Assembly: GCA_015522955.1 (NCBI GenBank)
Contig: WALG01000048.1
Span: 1 to 12,171 of the forward strand
Origin: DHVE2 group archaeon
GTDB taxonomy: Archaea > Thermoplasmatota > Thermoplasmata > Thermoplasmatales > Aciduliprofundaceae
Reading direction: 5' to 3'
Length of the DNA stretch: 12,171 nt
Of the stretch, positions 1 through 6,208 are shown in pieces; the stretch's first letter is position 1, and every line of letters starts with the position of its first letter. The notes below the pieces were generated by a model. The model was not told the origin of the DNA. It saw only the letters and a program-made list of their open reading frames with translations, and did not search any database. Made by a program: the position numbers and the translations under genes.

Positions 1-819
1 GCCATTACAGCGGCAGAAATAATCGAGAAACCAAAGGTTACATACAAGGACATAGGGGGTCTTGAAAAACAGATTAGGGAGATTCGTGAGGCGGTAGAAC
101 TTCCGCTTCTAAAACCTGAACTCTACAAGAAGGTGGGCATAGAGCCGCCAAAGGGCGTACTTCTTGCAGGTCCCCCAGGCACAGGTAAAACCCTGCTCGC
201 GAAGGCAGTGGCCCATCACACCCACGCCACATTCATACGCACCGTGGGGAGTGAACTGGTCAGAAAGTACATCGGAGAAGGGGCAAAACTCGTACGTGAC
301 TTATTTGATTTGGCCAGAAAAAAGGCCCCAAGCATAGTTTTCATTGATGAGATACATGCGATTGGAGCAAGGAGATTAGACCTTGCCACCTCCGGAGACC
401 GTGAAGTGCAGCGTACTCTCATGCAGTTGCTGGCCGAGATGGACGGATTCGAACCCCTGGACAATGTGAAAATAATTGCAGCCACCAATCGTCTGGACAT
501 TCTAGATGAGGCTCTGCTGCGTCCCGGAAGGTTTGACCGCATAATTCTCGTGCCGTATCCCGATTACACCGCAAGGGTTGAGATTCTGAAGATTCACACA
601 CGCAGGATGAATCTAAAGGATGTGAATATTGAGAGTATAGCCAAAAGAACTGACAATTTCAGCGGTGCAGATTTGAAGGTAATATGTATGGAGGCAGGAA
701 TGTTCGCAATCCGCAATGAGAGAGACTTTGTAACACAGGAAGATTTTGATAAAGCGATAAAGAAATTCCTGCATTCTGATGAGATTAGAAGAGAAAGCCC
801 GGGAGAGATGTTTGCCTGA
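1..819 (+). CDS. pan: Proteasome-activating nucleotidase PAN, 3' part (5' end outside window)
   Basis: AAA+ ATPase that unfolds proteins and feeds them into the archaeal 20S proteasome. Frame 1 is open from the first base, so the visible protein is the last 272 residues; the family is about 400, so the N-terminal coiled coil and OB domain lie upstream. In fragment numbering: the PAN-type lead-in DIGGLEKQIREIREAVELP near 17-35, Walker A GPPGTGKT at 57-64, Walker B FIDEIH at 114-119, and the second region of homology with ATNR and LLRPGRFDR around 160-180. The C-terminus MFA fits the HbYX tail (hydrophobic, aromatic, any) that docks into the proteasome ring and opens its gate, with Phe in place of the common Tyr. 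The residue two after the Walker B glutamate is His where PAN usually has Asp. The gene leads directly into the HerA-like gene, only 7-10 bases after its stop, so co-transcription is likely. PAN is favoured over CDC48/VAT because of the lead-in, the single AAA module and the tail. Confidence 0.93.
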   Translation, partial: AITAAEIIEKPKVTYKDIGGLEKQIREIREAVELPLLKPELYKKVGIEPPKGVLLAGPPGTGKTLLAKAVAHHTHATFIRTVGSELVRKYIGEGAKLVRDLFDLARKKAPSIVFIDEIHAIGARRLDLATSGDREVQRTLMQLLAEMDGFEPLDNVKIIAATNRLDILDEALLRPGRFDRIILVPYPDYTARVEILKIHTRRMNLKDVNIESIAKRTDNFSGADLKVICMEAGMFAIRNERDFVTQEDFDKAIKKFLHSDEIRRESPGEMFA

Positions 820-829
820 GTGATGCATG

Positions 830-2341
830 ATGGATGAGGTTGTTGAGGAGAAAACCTCCATGGGAGAATTACCCCATGGGGGCACATATAGAGATATAAA
901 ACTCAGAAAGGTTGGAATAATTTATGGTGACGTGGGCACTACACAGTTCACATTCTCTGTGACCGGCAATGTGGAGCAGGGAGACTATGTGCAGGTACAC
1001 AGCGAGAAATTTGGATGGGTTCTGGGCAGAGTGGATGAAATTACGAGAAAAACAAATCTGGGTATTGAAAAAACATACGACCTTTTGCAGGGCAACCCAG
1101 TAGATGTGCAGGAGAGGATTTCGGCGACGGTGGTAGTTATTGGCTACAGAGACAAAAAAGGTCTTCTCCAGTATCCCAGAGTGCCATTTAGAGTGGGAAG
1201 TATAGTTTATCTTGCAGAGGATAGATTTATCAAGAAAGTAATAGGCATCGAAGATATCAAAAAAACCGGTGCATACATTGGTCGCCTTTTCAGGTATCCA
1301 GGCATACCCATATATCTGGATATAAACGCCATGGTTCAAAAGCATGTCAGCATCCTGGCCAAAACAGGGGCGGGTAAGAGTTACCTAACTGGAGTGCTTC
1401 TTGAAGAACTGCTCAAACACAATGTCACCGCGGTGGTTATCGATCCCCACGGAGAATATTCCTCACTGAGATATGCAGCGCAGAAAAGCAAAATCCACGA
1501 CGATTTCGGTGTGAAACCCCGGGGCTACGCCTCCAAAATAAAAATATTCAGTCCAGATTCTCAATTGAACCAGGCAAAACCACTCAAGTTCACACTGGCA
1601 TCCATGAGCCCAAGGGAACTTCTCAATCTCATGAACCTGGATGCAAGACAGTTTCTCATACCATTAAGAAAGGCCATGGACCTTCTCAAAATTTCCCGTA
1701 AGTTTTTCACCATAAGGGATATTATAAACATTCTGGAAACTGAGGAAAACAATAGTCTGGCGCCATTAATGGCGCAACTGGAGTATCTGGACGAAATGGG
1801 AATCTTCGACCTCAAGGGAACGAGAATAGATGAAATTGTCGTGAAGGGAAAACTTACCACCATAAATCTTCGTGGCATCCCACCGGATATACAGGAACTC
1901 GTAGTTCAGCGACTCTCTATGGCTCTGTTTGAACTGAGAAAGCGGGGGAAGATACCTCCCCTTATGCTCGTGGTGGAGGAGGCACACAACTATGCACCAC
2001 AGCAGGGACGCTCCTCAGCAACGAAGATTCTCCGCACCATCGCCTCAGAGGGACGCAAATTCGGACTTGGACTCTGCATAATATCCCAGAGACCTGCAAA
2101 GGTTGATAAGAACATTCTCTCACAGTGCAACACCCAGATTATCCTCAAGGTAACAAACCCCAACGATTTGAAAGCCATAGGAAACTCGGTAGAGGGACTA
2201 ACCAAAGGATCTTTAGAAGAGATACAGAGACTCCCCGTGGGCGTGGCTCTGGTTACCGGGGGTAATATTTCTATGCCCCTCTTTGTTGAGATAAGACCTA
2301 GGGAAACTAGGCACGGAGGAGAGAGTGTCCGGGTGATTTAA
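830..2341 (+). CDS. herA: HerA-like hexameric DNA-translocating ATPase (HAS-barrel plus FtsK/HerA-type P-loop)
   Basis: Likely a HerA-family ATPase, which in archaea forms hexamers, moves along double-stranded DNA and works with the NurA nuclease in break-end resection. Counting from the ATG at 827 (504 aa, usual for HerA): a HAS-type beta-barrel region at about 25-135, Walker A AKTGAGKS at 178-185, the family segment VVIDPHGEY near 203-211, Walker B LMLVVEEAH at 379-387, and the C-terminal block SEGRKFGLGLCIISQRP at 407-423. Two ATG codons are adjacent (827, 830). I chose 830 because GTGAT at 820-824 sits five bases before it; the first ATG would be only two bases away. It follows PAN closely, and its TAA shares a base with the ATG of the DUF357 gene. 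No nurA, rad50 or mre11 is visible here, so this could be the resection HerA placed elsewhere or a second HerA paralogue; the sequence alone cannot tell. Confidence 0.88.
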   Translation: MDEVVEEKTSMGELPHGGTYRDIKLRKVGIIYGDVGTTQFTFSVTGNVEQGDYVQVHSEKFGWVLGRVDEITRKTNLGIEKTYDLLQGNPVDVQERISATVVVIGYRDKKGLLQYPRVPFRVGSIVYLAEDRFIKKVIGIEDIKKTGAYIGRLFRYPGIPIYLDINAMVQKHVSILAKTGAGKSYLTGVLLEELLKHNVTAVVIDPHGEYSSLRYAAQKSKIHDDFGVKPRGYASKIKIFSPDSQLNQAKPLKFTLASMSPRELLNLMNLDARQFLIPLRKAMDLLKISRKFFTIRDIINILETEENNSLAPLMAQLEYLDEMGIFDLKGTRIDEIVVKGKLTTINLRGIPPDIQELVVQRLSMALFELRKRGKIPPLMLVVEEAHNYAPQQGRSSATKILRTIASEGRKFGLGLCIISQRPAKVDKNILSQCNTQIILKVTNPNDLKAIGNSVEGLTKGSLEEIQRLPVGVALVTGGNISMPLFVEIRPRETRHGGESVRVI

Positions 2342-2634
2342 TGCCCCGGGAAATAAGCGAAGAGATACTGGAACATTATATTTCTATAACGAGAAAAGCG
2401 CTGGATAAGGTGAGAATTGCAGCACCTGAAAACTCACATCTTTATCCTGTTGCCCATGATTTTCTCAACATGGCTCACTCTTATTTTCAGGATGCTCTCC
2501 ATTTTCGCAAAATTGGTGACTATCCCCGCGCTTTGGGTGCAGTGTATTATGCACATGCATGGCTTGATGCAGGTGCCCGTCTTGGATTATTTGATGTGGG
2601 CAATGACCATAATCTATTTACTCTTGCCCGGTGA
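2341..2634 (+). CDS. DUF357 family protein
   Basis: Small protein (97 aa) recognised as the archaeal DUF357 family from its two-helix core, about residues 38-87: a segment like AHDFLNMAHSYFQDALHF followed by GDYPRALGAVYYAHAWLDAG and ARLGLFDV. The family is alpha-helical with no established biochemical role, and I assign none. The ATG overlaps the HerA-like stop by one base (TAATG), and GGGTGAT lies three bases before it, so it is almost certainly translated from the PAN-HerA transcript. Its last 21 bases overlap the 3' end of the convergent 469-aa gene. No signal peptide or membrane segment is visible. The position suggests a helper of HerA or PAN, but that is inference from adjacency only. 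Confidence 0.85.
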   Translation: MPREISEEILEHYISITRKALDKVRIAAPENSHLYPVAHDFLNMAHSYFQDALHFRKIGDYPRALGAVYYAHAWLDAGARLGLFDVGNDHNLFTLAR

Positions 2635-4023
2635 ACCAAGAGTATCAACTGCTTTGAAAAGACCTCTGTTTTCTATGAGAATTCCTTCCCGCCTCAGAGA
2701 CTCAACTATGCGTTCTGCTTTATCTTCTAGACCGCGCTCTTCTAATTTGCTGAGTAGCATCTCGTAAGTCCAGCCCTCGGGCCTGAGCACATTTAGTTCC
2801 CAGAGAATGCGGTTTATTATTCTCTCTATTCTTCTGCGTTCACCGAAAGATGCCAGTTCTCTACGAATACGCATCCCAAAAACATCATTAATACGTTCAA
2901 AAAGCAGCATATAAGTTTCCATGGTTCTATCTAATGCATGAGTCTCGTCAATTCTACGCCAGGAGTTTAGCACCCGGGACAAATGCTCCCCAAATCCATT
3001 CACATCGCTCATGTCCATAAGAACACCGCTTCTCATGGCCTCTGCAATTTCCGGAAATTCCCGCTCAATTCTTTTCAGTATCTTCCTTTTCACTCCCAAC
3101 TCCTCCGTTACCTCTGGTTTTGCAAGATGCATATGGAAGGCATAGAGAGCCAGGTCAACTGCATACTCTTTAATCTCTGTATCATAGAGCATTGTTTCCT
3201 CCTTTTTAGGTATGAAAGGCAGGTCCGCAGCGCCTATTATTTCTTCCATTTTATGAGTGCTTTTAGTAACTGCACTCTTCTCCCACTCCCTACCTCGCCT
3301 CTGAGTATAGAATTTCAACGCATTTCTTGGTGGAAGAAGGGAATATCTAATCCCCAAAGGGACTCGGAATTTCACTTCCATACGCTCTCCATACTCCAAC
3401 TCAACAGTGAATTTCTCTTTTTTAAGGATAGGGTGTATATTTTTTATCATCCCAAATATCTCACCCATGTTGGCAGAATAGTATTTAGAAGGCGTGTCAA
3501 CAAAATCCACGGCACAGCCTCCCACTCTACTCAAGTACCTCGAAGAGGATATAAAATAGGGGAGCATAACTTGACTCATTTCATTCTCAAAAGTACTGGA
3601 AAAAAGGTACTGAATGCGTGCACCGTCAAGCCCAAGTTTCTCAAGAGGTATATACTCTTCAAGTCTTTTTTCACGGGATTTTTCCACCGCTAAAAATCTC
3701 CCTTCCAAAGAAGAGAAAAGAGAAAAATCATAAACACGTCCCTGTAATTCCACAACACGTCCTCTTATCTTCATGCCTTCAGGGATAACCACAGGGAGCA
3801 CAGGAAAACCATTCTCAGGAAAGGGTGTAAGCCCTAAAACTTTAAAATCACCGAAAATAGGTGATAAGCGATTCCATAATCTCTCTTTTATCCATATTTC
3901 TGCGGGTAAATGAGTAAGAAACCCCTCAAATGTTATCTCATCTCCAATTTTCTGTGTGGTTTTTAAAAATTCGAGTTTAAGTTTATCCGTAACTTTCCAT
4001 GGTATATAGGGTATCTCACTCAT
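2614..4023 (-). CDS. Uncharacterised archaeal protein, 469 aa, C-terminal winged-helix-like segment
   Basis: I do not recognise a named family. Visible features: a short beta-type stretch at about 79-100 (VVIPEGMKIRGRVVELQGRV) that could be part of an OB fold; a mixed middle region to about 290; a charged helical region about 300-410 rich in Arg and Glu; and at about 415-459 a pattern typical of a winged helix (GWTYEMLLSKLEERGLEDKA, then a helix, then EGILIENRGLFKAV). That ending resembles in style the winged helix closing archaeal MCM helicases, but there is no Walker A, Walker B or zinc cluster; the only cysteine is residue 170. So it is not an ATPase; nucleic-acid binding is plausible but unproven. 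Its ATG overlaps the stop of the 82-aa gene (ATGA) and has no clear ribosome binding site, so translation probably depends on coupling. Its stop lies inside the convergent DUF357 gene. Confidence 0.8.
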   Translation of the reverse strand: MSEIPYIPWKVTDKLKLEFLKTTQKIGDEITFEGFLTHLPAEIWIKERLWNRLSPIFGDFKVLGLTPFPENGFPVLPVVIPEGMKIRGRVVELQGRVYDFSLFSSLEGRFLAVEKSREKRLEEYIPLEKLGLDGARIQYLFSSTFENEMSQVMLPYFISSSRYLSRVGGCAVDFVDTPSKYYSANMGEIFGMIKNIHPILKKEKFTVELEYGERMEVKFRVPLGIRYSLLPPRNALKFYTQRRGREWEKSAVTKSTHKMEEIIGAADLPFIPKKEETMLYDTEIKEYAVDLALYAFHMHLAKPEVTEELGVKRKILKRIEREFPEIAEAMRSGVLMDMSDVNGFGEHLSRVLNSWRRIDETHALDRTMETYMLLFERINDVFGMRIRRELASFGERRRIERIINRILWELNVLRPEGWTYEMLLSKLEERGLEDKAERIVESLRREGILIENRGLFKAVDTLGSPGKSK

Positions 4024-4268
4024 CTGTATACGCTGTATTTGTAAAGCAAGTCTATAAGTTTCTTTGCTAATTTTTCGTCCACCACACCCTCTTCCTTCTT
4101 CTGAAGTATGTAATCTCTGGCCTCCCGTATACCCATATTGGAAGATTTTGCGTATATTGTACCTTTAAGCGAGCCCTGCACCCCCTCGGGCAGATCTTTT
4201 AAAAGTTGCCCGAGAAGATACCTGAACTCATAATCCCTTCTCATATCCAGTTTTCTTATTCTTTTCAC
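4020..4268 (-). CDS. Uncharacterised small archaeal protein, 82 aa
   Basis: Function unknown. It is a charged, probably all-helical protein with no membrane segment and no cysteine. The second half (SSNMGIREARDYILQKKEEG, then helices ending in LLYKYSVYR) looks like a compact helical domain. The start is taken as the GTG at 4268: a TATA box at 4291-4299 is centred 27 bases upstream, placing the transcription start on the GTG itself, so the message would be leaderless. An in-frame ATG at codon 9 is the alternative start. It overlaps the downstream 469-aa gene by four bases (ATGA), so the two are made from one message and may act together. The gene begins only 44 bases after the end of purF on the same strand, so some read-through from the LSm-L37e-PurF operon is possible. 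Confidence 0.78.
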   Translation of the reverse strand: MKRIRKLDMRRDYEFRYLLGQLLKDLPEGVQGSLKGTIYAKSSNMGIREARDYILQKKEEGVVDEKLAKKLIDLLYKYSVYR

Positions 4269-4290
4269 AGTGGTTGCATGGTCTACAGCA

Positions 4291-4299
4291 TAATATAAA
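4291..4299 (-). promoter_or_regulatory. TATA box for the 82-aa/469-aa operon
   Basis: Read on the minus strand the sequence is TTTATATTA, a good archaeal box A, preceded by CGCAA as a weak BRE. Its centre is 27 bases from the GTG at 4268, so transcription is predicted to begin at the start codon. It lies in the 44-base gap after purF. Confidence 0.6.
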
Positions 4300-4312
4300 T
4301 TGCGGTCAGATT

Positions 4313-5728
4313 TCAGATTTCAAAGTTTTCAAGGTCACTCTGAAACCTTATTTTCTCACCCTTTATGGGCACGGGATATCTTGCAGTGAGGCATCCAAGA
4401 CAGAGATTTTCCTTGGATAGGCCTATTGCCTTAACTAAACCATCGATACTTATATAGCCTAAGGAATCGGCGCCTATTATTTCAGCAATTTCCACTACAC
4501 TTCTACCATTGGCTATGAACTGATTACGTGTCTTCATATCTATACCAAGATAGCAGGGAGCAATTATGGGCGGTGAGCCTATTCTCACATGCACCTCCTT
4601 GGCGCCAGCATCCTTGAGCATTTTAACAATTTTGCGCATTGTGTTACCCCGAACTATACTGTCATCTACAAGTACAATACGGCGCCCCCTTATTACCGAT
4701 TCCACCGGGCTCAGTTTCATATTAATTTCCATAACCCGACTTTCCTGAGAGGGCATTATGAATGTTCTCTCCACATACCTGTTTTTCATGAGTCCCTCTG
4801 CATAGGGTATACCGCTCCTCTCAGCATAGCCAAGGGCATGGGCTCTCCCAGAATCGGGAACAGGTACAACATAGTCCGCCTGAGCAGGATGCTCCTCCGC
4901 AAGTATCTGTCCTATTCTACGACGTACTTCATAAACACATTTCCCATTGATTATACTGTCCGCACGGGCAAAATAAACATATTCAAACATGCAGTGTGCC
5001 TTATATCTCCGTTCATAAACATGGTGTGTTATTAACTCTTCAGGCGTAATTTCGAGAATCTCTCCCGGCTTAACATCCCTGAGAAATTTTCCGCCCAGAG
5101 CATGAAAAGCGACACTCTCCGACGCAATACCATAACCACCATGTATTTTTCCCACAGCGAGGGGACGTATGCCCAAAGGGTCACGAACCGCAAATACGCG
5201 TCCATCCACAAGAATCGTTAGAGAAAAAGAGCCAACAAGGCGAGAACTCATTCTTTTTAAGCCTTCAATTACCCCGTGCTTAGTGATTTCATATGCAAGA
5301 AGACGTGCAATAATTTCACTATCACTTCGAGTTTCAAAGGCTGAGCCCATCTCACCCAAAAACTTGCGTAGTTCATCCACATTAACTATCTCCCCATTGT
5401 GAGCAACGGCAATTTCATGCTCCACCGTGTAAATATGTATAGGCTGAGCATTTTCCTCCTTGGAGCCACCGGTAGTGGAATATCTCACATGTCCTATCCC
5501 AGCGTTACCCACCAAGTAATCTAGAGATTGATCATTGAAAACTTCATGCACCAAGCCCATTCCCTTATACACAAGAATTTTATTACCATTAAATGTAGCA
5601 ATTCCCGCACTTTCCTGACCCCGGTGCTGCAATGACCTTAAAGAGAAATACAGAACTCTGGATACGGGATATTTGGAGGAAAAACCCGCCACACCGCAAA
5701 ATTCATTTTTTCTTCTTGGCCCAAGCAT
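4313..5728 (-). CDS. purF: Amidophosphoribosyltransferase (glutamine PRPP amidotransferase)
   Basis: Catalyses the first committed step of purine synthesis: PRPP plus glutamine to phosphoribosylamine, in the cytosol. 471 aa, normal length. The N-terminal Ntn glutaminase has its nucleophile at Cys11 (EFCGVAGF), so a ten-residue propeptide must be removed; RSLQHRGQESAGIA at 31-44 and RDPLGIRPL at 182-190 are family motifs. The C-terminal phosphoribosyltransferase domain has the PRPP loop VLVDDSIVRGNT at 352-363. Cys246, Cys392, Cys443 and Cys446 match the four ligands of the 4Fe-4S cluster in the Bacillus subtilis type, so this is an iron-sulfur, probably oxygen-sensitive form. The ATG at 5728 is the only plausible start before Cys11; it lies inside rpl37e (26-base overlap) with GAGGT three bases upstream. 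LSm-L37e-PurF clustering recurs in other euryarchaea. Confidence 0.96.
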   Translation of the reverse strand: MLGPRRKNEFCGVAGFSSKYPVSRVLYFSLRSLQHRGQESAGIATFNGNKILVYKGMGLVHEVFNDQSLDYLVGNAGIGHVRYSTTGGSKEENAQPIHIYTVEHEIAVAHNGEIVNVDELRKFLGEMGSAFETRSDSEIIARLLAYEITKHGVIEGLKRMSSRLVGSFSLTILVDGRVFAVRDPLGIRPLAVGKIHGGYGIASESVAFHALGGKFLRDVKPGEILEITPEELITHHVYERRYKAHCMFEYVYFARADSIINGKCVYEVRRRIGQILAEEHPAQADYVVPVPDSGRAHALGYAERSGIPYAEGLMKNRYVERTFIMPSQESRVMEINMKLSPVESVIRGRRIVLVDDSIVRGNTMRKIVKMLKDAGAKEVHVRIGSPPIIAPCYLGIDMKTRNQFIANGRSVVEIAEIIGADSLGYISIDGLVKAIGLSKENLCLGCLTARYPVPIKGEKIRFQSDLENFEI

Positions 5729-5870
5729 AGGACCTCATTCTAGGTGCCGGGTAACCGCAGTGTGAGCATCTTTTAGTATGAATATTATAACTTCTATGAC
5801 CGCATCTCCTGCATACGATATGCGTATGCTTTTTATTTCGTTTACCCATAGATGTTGTACCTTTGCTCAT
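5703..5870 (-). CDS. rpl37e: Large-subunit ribosomal protein L37e
   Basis: A 55-codon gene. It encodes the small zinc-ribbon protein of the archaeal/eukaryotic 50S/60S subunit. The translation opens MSKGTTSMGKRNKKHTHI, the classic L37e start, followed by a zinc ribbon with Cys20 and Cys23 (CRRC) and Cys35 and Cys38 (CSHC), then a basic tail ending YAWAKKKK. The charge and cysteine spacing match the family, and the full length is usual. It starts ten bases after the LSm stop, with AGGTGA overlapping that stop as a strong ribosome binding site. Its last 26 bases overlap the start of purF in another frame. It is the middle gene of the LSm-L37e-PurF operon, transcribed from the promoter before LSm. 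Confidence 0.97.
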   Translation of the reverse strand: MSKGTTSMGKRNKKHTHIVCRRCGHRSYNIHTKRCSHCGYPAPRMRSYAWAKKKK

Positions 5871-5880
5871 TTATCTCACC

Positions 5881-6105
5881 TCAGGGCGGGGATATGTAGA
5901 TCACGTTATCTCCTCTAACTATCACCACGTTATGCACACCCTTCGATTCTCCGTTTATGATTTCTTCCACATTTTTGAGCACTAAGTTCAGGTGCTGATC
6001 ATAGCCATCAAGCATTCCTCGATATTCCTTGTTGCCCTTCATAGCAACAAGCACAGGCTTATTGAGGCTCTCGTGGAGAACATGCAGCGGCTTCAGTTGA
6101 TTCAT
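5881..6105 (-). CDS. lsm: Archaeal Sm-like (LSm) RNA-binding protein
   Basis: Sm-fold protein that forms heptameric rings binding U-rich RNA, including small RNAs and tRNA-processing intermediates. From the ATG at 6105 it is 74 aa, the usual size of archaeal Sm1. The Sm1 motif is KPVLVAMKGNKEYRGMLDGY followed by DQHLNLVLKNVEE (about residues 15-48), and Sm2 is VIVRGDNVIYI near the C-terminus. The first residues (MNQLKPLHVL) line up with other archaeal Sm1 starts, and GTGAT sits four bases before this ATG, so I prefer it. The alternative is an in-frame GTG at 6114, which falls almost exactly on the predicted transcription start and would be leaderless. It is first in the operon with rpl37e and purF, and shares an upstream region with the divergent methylthiotransferase gene. 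Confidence 0.93.
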   Translation of the reverse strand: MNQLKPLHVLHESLNKPVLVAMKGNKEYRGMLDGYDQHLNLVLKNVEEIINGESKGVHNVVIVRGDNVIYISPP

Positions 6106-6135
6106 CTCTATCACTGCTCTTGTATTCCATTCCTG

Positions 6136-6143
6136 TATTTAAA
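6136..6143 (-). promoter_or_regulatory. TATA box for LSm-rpl37e-purF operon
   Basis: On the minus strand the box reads TTTAAATA, preceded by CCAAAAT as a BRE-like element. Its centre is 26 bases from the GTG at 6114 and 35 bases from the preferred ATG at 6105, implying either a leaderless start or a leader of about nine bases. It is back to back with the plus-strand TATA box at 6178-6184. Confidence 0.65.
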
Positions 6144-6177
6144 ATTTTGGCGCCTCATCGTCGCTGAATCCAATAGA

Positions 6178-6184
6178 TTTTTAA
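6178..6184 (+). promoter_or_regulatory. TATA box for methylthiotransferase-thyX transcript
   Basis: The box reads TTTTTAA, with CCAATAG upstream. Its centre (6181) is 28 bases before the GTG at 6209, which supports a leaderless start there rather than at the ATG at 6188, which would lie upstream of the expected transcription start. Confidence 0.5.
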
Positions 6185-6208
6185 GAGATGCGATTTTATG
6201 GGATTTCC

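Noticed and set aside
858..881. Two CCATGG-centred palindromes (the second CCCCATGGGG) near the start of the HerA-like gene
   Set aside because: They could form a short hairpin near the start codon, but they lie within codons for a Gly/Pro-rich segment and have no supporting context.
869..1345. Minus-strand frame of 158 codons within the HerA-like gene
   Set aside because: Fully inside a confidently recognised gene; no motif or start signal.
2983..3693. Plus-strand open frame of 236 codons opposite the 469-aa gene
   Set aside because: The translation is rich in His, Phe and Cys with no recognisable domain, while the minus-strand frame has a coupled start and protein-like composition.
6121..6139. 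Direct repeat TGTATT spaced 13 bases apart in the LSm/methylthiotransferase divergent region
   Set aside because: Six-base repeats in AT-rich promoter DNA are expected by chance; one overlaps the LSm TATA box.
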